A DNA stretch of 64,000 bases from Thinopyrum elongatum (taxonomy: Eukaryota; Streptophyta; Magnoliopsida; Poales; Poaceae), in the NCBI GenBank assembly GCA_011799875.1, contig CM022301.1, positions 14,757,927 through 14,821,926 of the forward strand. Direction: 5' to 3'. Shown one piece after another: positions 34,497 to 44,539 of this stretch (its first letter is position 1; the number at the start of each line of letters is the position of its first letter). The notes under the pieces were generated by a model, which was not told the origin of the DNA, made no database searches, and worked only from the letters and a program-made list of their open reading frames with translations. Made by a program: the position numbers and the translations under genes.

Positions 34497-35156
34497 TATA
34501 GTCACCTATTACGTGTTATGATCCACAAACCCCGGAGTGACAGAAGTCGGGATACTTTCTAGTGATGACCGTAGTTTGAGGAGTTCATGTATTCACTATG
34601 TGTTAATGCTTTGTTCCGGTTCTCTATTAAAAGGAGGCCTTAATATCCCTTAGTTTGCAATTGGACCCCGCTGCCACAGGAGGGTAGAACAAAAGATGTC
34701 ATGCAAGTTCTTTCCATAAGCACGTATGACTATTTACGGAATACATGCCTACATTATATTTATGAACTGGAGCTAGTGTCGTATCGCCCTAGGTTATGAC
34801 TGTTATATGATGAATATCATCCAAAGAATTCACCAATCCAATGCCTAAGAATTTCTCTTATATTGTTCTTGCTATGTTACTACTGCTATTTTTACTGTTA
34901 CACTTGCTACAAAACTATTGCTATCATTGCTACCATTACTGTTACTGTTACTATCACTATCAAAACTATCATACTATTGTGCTACTGATCATATTGCTGC
35001 ATATAATTAATCTCCAGGTGTGGTTGAATTGACAACTCAGCTGCTAATACTTGCAAATATTCTTTGGCTCCCCTTATGTCGAATCTATAAATTTGGGTTG
35101 AATACTCTACCCTCGAAAATTGTTGCGATCCCCTATACTTGTGGGTTATCACGCCC

Positions 35157-35252
35157 CTAGGGCATGTCGCTCCCTCGTGGCCCTTTTGGCCTTCTCCCGA
35201 ACCTTCCAGGGTCTCTTCTGGTCCAGAAAAAATTAATCCAAATTTTTTTCTC
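35157..35252 (-). repeat. E0 5' LTR, outer remnant
   Basis: 'cctagggcatgtcgctccctc' through 'ccaaatttttttctc' matches the E0 3' LTR around 15,180-15,280. It then stops abruptly; about 190 bp of the LTR end is missing. Confidence 0.85.
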
Positions 35253-35319
35253 ACTTAATAAATTATTTCTTGTATCATTTACCTACTCGAGGATGAGCAG
35301 GAATTAAGCTTGGGGATGC
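35253..35319 (+). other. Orphan PPT-region fragment in front of the LTR of element 1
   Basis: This matches the last 67 bases of internal DNA before a 3' LTR (compare 42,712-42,778), ending TTAAGCTTGGGGATGC next to the LTR. It is out of place in front of a 5' LTR. Confidence 0.8.
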
Positions 35320-38300
35320 TGATACGTCTCCAACGTATCTATAATTTATGAAGTATTCATGCCATGTTTACAACAATTCTATATGGTTTATGTATGATTT
35401 GAATGGAACTAACCCGGACTGACGCTGTTTTCAAGAGAACTACCGTTGTGTTGTTTATTGTGCAGAAATAAAAGTTCTCCAAATGCAGCAAAACTTTTTG
35501 ATGATTTTTTTTGGAACAAAAGAGGCACTAGAAGCTTCGTGGGAGGACCAAAAGGTGAAGGAGGTGAGCACAACCCACCAGGGCGCGCCAGGTGCCTTGC
35601 CCATGCCCTGGTGTCTTGTGGGCCCCTCGAAGCCTATCTTCGCGTGTAATCAACGCAAAAAAATCCTATAAATACAAAAACCCCTAGAAATAACCGTAGA
35701 TCAAAAGTTCCGGCGCCGCAAGCCTCTATAGCCACGAAAAACCAATCTAGACCCTGTTTCGGCACCCTGCCGAGGGGGAAATCATCACCGATGGCCATCT
35801 TCATCATTCCGGCGGCCACCATGATGATGAGGGAGTAGTCCACCCTCGGGCCTGAGGGTTTGTACCCATAGCTATGTGTTTAATCTCTCTCTCTCGTGTT
35901 CTTGATTTGGCATGATCTTGATGTATCGCGAGCTTTGTTAATATAGTTGGATCATATGGTGTTTTCCCCTCTCTATCTTCTTGTGATGAATTGAGTTTTC
36001 CCTTTGAGATTTCGTTCTTATCGGATTGAATACTTTTATGGATTTGAGAACACTTGATGTATGTCTTGCTATGAATACCCGTGGTGACAATGGGGTATCA
36101 CATCGATTCACTTGATTTATGTTTTGGCTCTCAACTCGCGGATTCCCGAGGTGACATTGGGGTAATCTATGCATATGGGTTGATGCACGTTCTCGTCTTT
36201 GTTTCTCCGGTAGAAATCTTGGGGCACTCTTTGAGGTTCTTTGTGTTGGATTGAGTATTATGAATCTGAAATTGTTTGATGCATATCGTATAATCAACTC
36301 ATGGATACTCGTGGTGACATTGGAGTATCTAGGTGACATTAGAGTTGGTTGATGTGTTTCATATGGTGTTATTTTAGTACGAACTCTTAGATAGATCGAT
36401 CGGAAAGGATAACTTGGTGTTATTTTAGTACGAACTCTTGGATAGATCGATCGGAAAGGATAACTTTAAGGTGGTTTCGTACCCTACAAAAAATTTCGTC
36501 TTATGTTCTCTGCTAGATACGAACTTTGGAGTGATTCTTCTTCGCACTTTGAGGGATGGTTATATGATCCAATTATATAAGCATTGTTGAGAGATTGCAC
36601 TAGCAAAATTACGGACCCTAGGCCTCATTTTCAATCACTGCAATACCGTTTGTGCTCACTTTTGCTACTACCTTGCTGGTTTTTTATTGTTACTATTACA
36701 AAAATCAATATCTACTATCATTATTACACTTGTATCACCATCTCTCCGCCGAACTTGTGCACCTATACAATTTAACATTGTATTTGGTGTGTTGGGGACA
36801 CAAGAGACTTTTTATTATTTGGTTGCAGGGTGTTACGTCCATTTTGCATCATGTTTACCTACTGTTATTTACTATGTTTTTATGCATAATAATGCCTTTT
36901 GGAGTATTTCTAATGCCCTTTCTCTCATAATATGCAAGGTTTACACAAAGAGGGAGAATACCGGCAGCTGGAATTCTGGACCTGGAAAAACTACGTCAGA
37001 GTTACCTATTCTGCACATCTCCAAATAAGCTGAAACTTCACGGAGATTTTTTTATGGAATATTTAATAAATATTGGAGCAAATAACTACCAGAGGGGGCC
37101 CACCAGGTGGGCACAACTCACCTGGGCACACCAGGGAGCCCAGGCGCGCCCTGGTGGGTTGTGCCCTCCTCGGCCCACCTCCGGTGCCCCTCTTCTGGTA
37201 TATAAGTCATTTTGACCTAGAAAAAGTAAGGAGAGTACTTTCGGGACGAAGCGCCGCCATCTCGAGGCAGAACTTGGGCAGGAGCACTTTTGCCCTCCGG
37301 TGGAGCGATTCCGCCGGGGGAACTTCCCTCCCGGAGGGGGAAATCATCGTCATCGTCATCACCAACAACTCTCCCATCTTTGGGAGGGCAATCTCCATCA
37401 GCATCTTCAACAGCACCATCTCCTCTCAAACCCTAGTTCATCTCTTGTGTTCAATCTTTGTACCAGAACTTTAGATTGGTGCTTGTGGGTGACTAGTAGT
37501 GTTGATTACATCTTGTAGTTGATTACTATATGGTTTATTTGGAGGAAGATTATATGTTCAGATCCATTATGCTATTTAATACCCCTCTGATCTTGAGCAT
37601 GATTATCATTTGTGAGTAGTTACTTTTGTTCTTGAGGTCATGGGAGAAGTCATGTTGCAAGTAATCATGTGAACTTGATATGTGTTCGATATTTTGATGA
37701 TATGTATGTTGTGATTCCCTTAGTGGTGTCATGTGAACGTCGACTACATGACACTTCACCATATTTGGGCCTAAGGTAATGCATTGTGGAGTAGTTATTA
37801 GATGATGGGTTACTAGAGTGACAGAAGCTTAAACCCTAGTTTATGCGCTACTTCGTAAGGGACCGATTTGGATCCAAAAGTTTAATGCTATGGTTAGATT
37901 TTATCTTAATACTTTTCTCGTAGTTGCGGATGCTTGCGAGGGAATTAATCATAAGTAGGAGGTTTGTTCAAGTAAGAACAACACCTAAGCACCGACCCAC
38001 CCACATATCAAATTATCAAAGTAGCAAACACGAATCAAGCCAACATGATGAAAGTGATATGATGAAATTCCCGTGTACCCTCAAGAATGCTTTGCTTATT
38101 ATAAGAGACCGTTTTGGCCTGTCCTCTGCCTCAAGAGGATTGGGCTACCTTGCTGCACTTTTGTTATTGTTATCGTTACTTGCTCGTTACAAATTATCTT
38201 GCTATCAAACTACTCGTTACTTACAATTTCAGTGCTTGCAGAGAATACCTTGTTGAAAACCACTTGTCATTTCCTTCTGCTCCTCGTTGGGTTCGACACT

Positions 38301-38477
38301 CTTACTTATCAAAAGGACTACGATTGATCCCCTATACTTGTGGGTCATCACATGGTTGTTTGAGAGAGACCATCTTCATCCTATGCCTCCCACGTATTGA
38401 TAAACCTTAGGTCATCCACTTGAGGGAAAATTGCTACTGTCCTACAAGACTCTGCGCTTGGAGGCCCCAACACGAGT
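35320..38477 (+). repeat. Element 1 5' LTR (truncated, interrupted)
   Basis: 35,320-36,830 plus 38,356-38,477. It contains a 51-bp tandem duplication ('gttattttagtacgaactct', 36,368 and 36,419) also present in both LTRs of element 2. Compared with element 2, about 80 bp spanning the LTR end and tRNA-Asp primer site are lost at the junction 'cacgagt|cttgaagg'. Confidence 0.85.
36831..38350. mobile_element. Solo LTR S2 inside the LTR of element 1
   Basis: TGTTACGTCCATTTTGC ... TTGTGGGTCATCA, 1,520 bp, no internal domain. Flanking 5 bases are CAGGG (36,826-36,830) and CATGG (38,351-38,355), one mismatch. The uninterrupted sequence in element 2 (reverse of 43,010-43,040) confirms the empty site. 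Confidence 0.88.
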
Positions 38478-38572
38478 CTTGAAGGTATATCTTTAGATCT
38501 TGCAATTGAATCTTTTAGTTTCTTGTTCTATCACTAGTTTGGTTTATAAAAGAAAACTACAAAAAAATTGAA

Positions 38573-39507
38573 TTGAGGTGGCCTCATATTATTCGTCTTT
38601 ATTATGTCTTTCTTGAAAATGATGGAAAGGAAAATTGTGCTCAATTGATAGAAGAAGAATTCAATAAAATGTTCGGCATAAAATCCATAAATGATGAGCA
38701 TGATTGCAATGTTGCTAGTATGAATTCTTTGAATATCCATGATGCTAATGATATGCAAAGCCATAAGCTTGGGGATGCTATGTTTGATGAAGATGATATT
38801 TTTAGTCCCCCAAGTTTTGATGATAAAAATTATTATGATGATAGCATGCCTCCTATTTATGATGATTATATTGATGAAAATGGGTTTGGAAGAGTGTCAA
38901 CTTTAGATAATAATGATCCCACTATTTCTGAGGGTGTTGAATCTTATAATAATAATTATGAAAGTGGATTTGGAGAGGTCATGACTTTATTTAGTGATGA
39001 ATCCACTATTTCGGAAGAGGTCTCAATTGATTATGACAATAAAGTTGCTATCTATGATGATTATGGTGATGACATATATGTTATAGAGAATAATTCTAAG
39101 CATGAAACTTGTCGTCATGATTTTAATTTCCAATCACATGATAGCTATTTTGTTGAGTTTGCTCCCACTATTATGAATGAGAAGAAATTTGCTTATGTGG
39201 AGAGTAATAAATTTCTATGCATGTGGATCATGAAAAGAATGCTTTATGTGATAGCTATATTGTTGAATTCATTCATGATGCTACTGAAAATTATTATGAG
39301 GGAGGAACATATGGTTTTACATATCTCAATAATATCAAGTTTCCTCTCTATGTGTTGAAAATTTTGAAGTTTTGCTTGTTTTGCCTTCCTATGCTAGTTG
39401 ATTCTTGCTCCCATAAATTGTTTACTCACAAAATCCCTATGCATAGGAATTGGGTTAGACTTAAATGTTCTAGTCATATGCTTCATGACGCTCCCGTTAT
39501 GTTTTAA
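38573..39507 (+). pseudogene. Acidic accessory ORF of Gypsy element 1, frameshifted
   Basis: The frame contains NKMFGIKSINDEHDCNVASM and many Asp, Tyr and Asn residues (PPIYDDYIDE). An internal repeat of about 28 residues reads GFGRVSTLDNNDPTISEGV then GFGEVMTLFSDESTISEEV. Near 39,212 a run of A is one base shorter than in element 2 and the frame shifts; the remainder (DHEKNALCDSYIVEF onward) continues to 39,507. There is no protease or pol motif. The protein occurs again intact in element 2. Its function is unknown. It shares GFGEV-TL-SD with the E0 gag C-terminus. Confidence 0.7.
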
Positions 39508-39559
39508 TTCTTTACTTTTATGCGAGCATCATTGAAATCATCATGCCTAGCTAAAAGGC

Positions 39560-41002
39560 ATTAAAGAAAAACACTTGTTGGGAGACAACCCAATATTTCT
39601 ACCTACTTTTGTTTTGTGTTAACATGATTAGGCTACTGTATTAATCATGTTTTATTGCTTTGGTTTCAATAAAGTGCCAAGTAAAGCCTCTGGGATAGTG
39701 TGGATGATAGTTGAGTTGATTCTGTGCAAAAACAGAAACTTTTGCGCCCAGTTCTGGAATTTTCAAAATTCACAGAAATGTGCTTTTGCTCTGAAGTTTT
39801 TACAGATGATTGATATATAAATTGCCTACGTTTTTCTAATTTTTCCGAATCTGTAGAGTTGCAGAAGTATGGTCATTGTTCAGATCATTACAGGATGTTC
39901 TGTTTTTGACAGATTCTGTTTTCAATGCATAGTTTGCTTGTTTTAGTGTTTCCATAGCTTATATTAAGTGATATAAATTGTGGAAATGATAGAGTACAGT
40001 AGGCATTATGTGGAAATAATTATGAATCTTGTCTTTTACAGTACCCAAGTGAATGATTTGCTCTTTATCATACTAACCAATCTTACGGAGTTCCGTTATG
40101 TTTTGTGTGATTGAAGTTTTCAAGTTTTGGGTGAGATATCGATATGAGGAGAATAAGGAGTGATAAGACCCTAAGCTTGGGTATGCCCAAGGCACCCCCA
40201 AGGTAATATTCAAGGAATACCCAAGCAACTAAGCTTGGGGATGCCCCGGAAGGCATCCCCTCTTTCGTCTTCAACATTATCGGTAATCTCACTTGGAACT
40301 ATATTTTTATTCGTCACATGATATGTGTTTTGCTTGGGGCATCATTTTATTTTATTAGGATTTTCTTTCTTCTATTTATAATAATGTTTAATATCTTTTA
40401 ATTCAATAAAAGTGTCAAGGATAGCGTTCACCATGCTTATTTTGCAAGTATATGAGTTGCTGTTTCAAAACAGAAAGTTTTCTGTTATTCCTTGAATTCT
40501 CTAGAAAAGTCAGAATGCGATAAAATGTTGAAATTCTTTTCACAATAATATATGATAAATTTTCTACAGTGTGGTAATTTTTCAGAATTTTTTAAGTTAA
40601 ATAAGTATGGATCCTTCTTCATCCTTTACAGACTGTTCTGTTTAGACAGATTGCTGCTATGATTGCATTGTTTGCATATGCTTGCTTGTTTAATGATTCT
40701 ATTTGAGGATAGGAGTATTAAATATGCAGAGGCATTTAGTATGCAATGTAAAATTATAATTTTAGTGATTTGTTACAGTAGAGAGTGATAAGGTGTTGCA
40801 TTGATTTATACTAACGTATCTCATGAGTTCTTGTTGAGTTTTGTGTGGATGAAGTTTTTAAGATTTAGAGAAATTGTGATATAAAAGGAATTAAGGAGAC
40901 ATAAAAGCTCAATCTTGGGGATGCCCAAGGCATCCCAAGATAATATTTCAAGAAGTCTCAAGCATCTAAGCTTGGGGATGCCCCGGTAGGCATCCCACCT
41001 TT
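39560..41002 (+). repeat. Duplicated ~740-bp non-coding module with PPT-like hairpins
   Basis: Two diverged copies (about 39,560-40,262 and 40,300-41,002) share 'cagaaa.ttt..g', 'gttctgttt..acaga', 'tttgcttgttt' and a closing double hairpin. The hairpins hold GGGGATGCC..GGCATCCCC and the 15-mer TAAGCTTGGGGATGC (40,230-40,244 and 40,967-40,981), the sequence that precedes the 3' LTR. Confidence 0.8.
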
Positions 41003-42778
41003 CTTCATCAACAATTATCGGTTAGCCTCGGTTGAGCCTAAGTTTTTTTGCTTCTTCACATGATGTGTGCTATTCTTAGAATTTCATTTTATTTTGTTTT
41101 GCTTGCTGTTTTAATAAAATACTTAGACCTGAAACTTTTAAATAAGAGAGAGTCCTCACATAGCTACCTATTTACTTAACTACTCATTTGATCTTCACTT
41201 ATATCTTTTTGGAGTAGTTTGTCATTTACTCTCATGCTTCACTTAGATTATTTTGAGAGTTAAATTTTTTGAAGAAATACTTATGCTCTCATGCTTCACT
41301 TAAATTTATTTGAGAACTTGTTAGTAGCAATGGTAATATATAAATTTAGTCCCAAAGTAATGGATATTCAAGAGGGATATATTAAAAACTTTCATGAAGA
41401 TCATTGGATATGATAGGTTTGATTCCTTGCAATAGTTTTGCGATATGGAGATAATAATATGTGATTCATGTTGGTGAGTAATTATGCTTTAGTAAGAATG
41501 TTGCTGATAAGGTTTGTGATTCCCTATGCAAGCACGAAAGTCAATAGTTATGCAATGAAATTACATCCTACTTGTGGCGCATTATTCGGTGTTAGTTATG
41601 TTTAATGCTCTTTTATGATCGTTTTTGTTTCTTGGTTGGTCGCTTCTCAATCTATTTGCTAGCCTCCATTTTTACTAAGTGGAAATACTACTTGTGCATC
41701 CAAATTCTTAAACCCAAAGTTGTGCCAAATGAGTCCACCGTACCTACCTATGCGGTATTTCCATGCCGTTCCAAGTAAATTTGTATGTGCCAACTCTAAT
41801 TTTCAAAATGAATTTCCTTTTTGTGTGCCCGTACCGCTCATGAAGCGGCGGGGGGTGGCCAATATTTTTCCATACTAGATGTGGTATTCTCAAGATGAGC
41901 GTTTATTCACTTGTCATTGCACGAGAGTGTGGCGGTAATAGGGGTGCCCGGTCCCGAAATGAAAAAGAAATTTATTTTATGTTGTCAAATAATAAATTCC
42001 TTGGAAAGTGTTGGTATGGAAGGCACATGTGGATACAGCTAGCCATGGATTGTGAAAGAATGGTGGAAAAAGGAATAAACTTTATTTCATGTTTGGGAAC
42101 CGCCTATGATGTAGCTAGCATGGAAAGTATTGGGAATTCTCGGTCATTTTTGTTGAGAGGAAAAACATGCCTCTCAAAACAATTTTATCTCTCAATTTAA
42201 GCTTTGAGCTCTTGCACCTCTACAAATCTCTGCTTCCCTCTACGAAGGGCCTATCTATTTACTTTATGCATTTTTTATTTTTATTGAGTCTCCATCTTCT
42301 CTTATAAAGCACCAACTAGGGAACACTATTGCCGTACTTGTGCATTGGCCATAGTTAATATTCGAGTGTGTTTCATGAATGGATAAATGATTGAGCATAA
42401 TGGGCTAGGGATAGCTTTATTTAGTGTTGATATTTCGAAAGACATGATTGCTTGTTGATATGCTTGAGTATTGATGTCTTCATGTCAAATTATAGACTAT
42501 TACTTTGAATCATTCAAGTCCAAATGTCCATGCTACAAAAGAAAAGAGTATATATATGTTGAATATGATAGGTAGCATTCCACATCAAAAATTCTGTTTT
42601 CAATTGCTACTTTATCATGATGGGTTTTATGAGAAAGAGTTGCGGTTATGATGCTAGGAAAAGTTATTGAAATTATCATTGATCAAACTTATGCACTATG
42701 CTAGCATTCACACTTCATAAAATATTTCTTTTATCATTTACCTACTCGAAGACGAGCAGGAATTAAGCTTGGGGATGA
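41003..42778 (+). other. Element 1 3' non-coding internal region
   Basis: Low-complexity A/T-rich DNA shared with E0 (15,474-17,160) and element 2 (44,540-46,080). One 101-codon frame at 41,895-42,200 is not conserved in the other copies. It ends with the polypurine-tract region TTAAGCTTGGGGATGA at 42,763-42,778. Confidence 0.7.
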
Positions 42779-42872
42779 TGATACGTCTCCAACGTATCTA
42801 TAATTTATGAAGTATTCATGCCATGTTTACAACAATTCTATATGGTTTTGGTATGATTTGAATGGAACTAAC
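42779..42872 (+). repeat. Element 1 3' LTR, first 94 bp
   Basis: TGATACGTCTCCAACG up to 'gaatggaactaac', cut by insertion of element 2 at 42,873. The expected 5-bp duplication would be CTAAC; its partner lies outside the window. Confidence 0.9.
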
Positions 42873-44539
42873 TGATGTCTACTACGCAACTTTATTCTTG
42901 TAGACTCATGTTGGGCCTCCAAGCGCAGAGTTTTATAGGACGGTAGAAATTTTCCCTCAAGTGGATGACCTAAGGTTTATCAATCCGTGTGAGGCGTAGG
43001 ATGAAGATGGTCTCTCTCAAACAACCCTGCAACCAAATAACAAAAAGTCTCTTGTGTCCCCAACACACCAAATACAATGGTAAATTGTATAGGTGCACTA
43101 GTTCGGCGAAGAGATGGTGATACAAGTGTAGTAATGATAGTAGATACTGATTTTTGTAATAAGAACAATAAAACACAGCAAGGTAGCAATTGATAAAACG
43201 GAGCACAAATGGTATTGCAATGCTTGAAAATGAGGCCTAGGGTCCGCACTTTCGCTAGTGCAATCTCTCAACAATGCTAATATAATTGGATCACATAACA
43301 ATCCCTCAACGTGCGATGAAGAATTACTCCAAAGTTCCTATCTAGTGGAGAACAAAAGAAGAAATTGTTTGTAGGGTACGAAACAACCTTGAAGTTGTTC
43401 TTTCCGATCGATCTATTCAAGAGTTCGTACTAAAATAACACAAAGTTATTCTTTCCGATCGATCTATCCAAGAGTTCGTACTAAAATAACACCATATGAT
43501 ACGCATCAACCAACTCTAATGTCACCTAGATACTCCAATGTCACCACAAGTATCCATGAGTTAATTATACGATACGCATCAAACAATTTCAGATTCATAA
43601 TACTCGATCCAACACAAAGAACCTCAAAGAGTGCCCCAAGATTTCTACCGGAGAAAGTAGGACGAAAACATGCATCAACCCCTATGCATAGATTACCCCA
43701 ATGTCACCTCGAGAATCCATGAGTTGAGTGCCAAAACATATATCAAGTGAATCAATATAATACCCCATTGTCACCATGGTTATTCATATGCAAGACATAT
43801 ATCAAGTGCTCTCAAATCCATAAAAATATTCAATCTGATAATAACGAAATCTAAAAGGGAAAACTCAATTCACAACAAGATAGAGAGGGGAAAACACCAT
43901 ATGATCCAACTATATTAACAAAGCCCGCGATAAATCAAGATCGTGACATCTCAAGAACACGAGAGAGAGAGAGAGATTAGACACATAGCTACTGGTACAA
44001 ACCCTTAGCCCCGAGGGTGGACTACTCCCTCCTCATCATGGTGGCCGCCGGGATGATGAAGATGGCCACCGGTGATGATTTCCCCCTCCGGCAAAGTGCC
44101 AAAATGGGGTCTAAATTGGTTTTTCATGGCTACAGAGGCTTGCAGCGGCGGAACTTCTGATCTAGGGTTATTTCTGGAGGTTTCTCTATTTATGGGATTT
44201 TTTGGCGTCGGTTTCACGCGAAGATGGGCCTCGAGGTGGGCACAACCCACCTGGGCGCGCCTGGGCCTCTTGGCATGCCCAGGTGTCTTGTGCTCACCTC
44301 CTTCACCTTCTGGTCCTCCCACGAAGCTTCTAGGGCCTCTTTTGCCCCAAAAAAAATCGTCAAAATTTTTTGTTGCATTTGGAGAACTTTTATTTCTGCA
44401 AAAAACAACACCACGGTAGTTATGCTGAAAACAACGTTAGTCCGGGTTAGTTCCATGCAAATCATACCAAAACCATATAAAATTGTTGTAAACATGGCAT
44501 GAATACTTCATAAATTATAGATACCTTGGAGACATATCA
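42873..44539 (-). repeat. Element 2 3' LTR
   Basis: 1,667 bp, TGATGTCTACTACGC ... GAGACATATCA on the plus strand, reverse-complementary to the LTR of element 1. Followed by GCATCCCCAAGCTTA (44,540-44,554), the reversed polypurine-tract region. Confidence 0.93.

Larger units (their letters stand above)
21446..35151. mobile_element. Solo LTR S1 in the E0 LTR, split by CACTA-1
   Basis: TGATACGTCTCCATCG at 21,446 and CTTGTGGGTTATCA ending at 35,151 are the TG...CA ends, flanked by a perfect 5-bp duplication CGCCC (21,441-21,445 and 35,152-35,156). Removing CACTA-1 leaves about 1.41 kb with no internal domain, so this is a solo LTR from recombination between two LTRs. Confidence 0.88.
13920..35252 (-). 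mobile_element. Gypsy LTR retrotransposon E0 (gag-protease only), with nested insertions
   Basis: Minus-strand element: 3' LTR 13,920-15,473, internal 15,474-20,221, 5' LTR 20,222-21,445 continuing at 35,157-35,252. LTRs start TGCTACTTGTGAGC on the plus strand and the complete one ends GAGACGTATCA. The primer site matches tRNA-Asp. The 5' LTR is split by a solo LTR that contains CACTA-1, and its outer end is deleted at about 35,252, so no target duplication can be checked. Only gag and protease are encoded; there is no RT, RNase H or integrase, so it depended on a partner. Confidence 0.88.
35320..42872 (+). mobile_element. Gypsy element 1 (non-autonomous, plus strand)
   Basis: 5' LTR 35,320-38,477 (with solo LTR S2 inside), internal 38,478-42,778, 3' LTR from 42,779 until interrupted at 42,873 by element 2. 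LTRs start TGATACGTCTCCAACG. The only long frame is an acidic ORF at 38,573-39,507; there is no gag, protease or pol. The LTR end and the primer site are deleted at about 38,477. The 3' LTR should resume beyond the window. Confidence 0.88.

Noticed and set aside
41895..42200. 101-codon frame in the non-coding part of Gypsy element 1
   Set aside because: The matching regions of E0 and element 2 do not keep it open.
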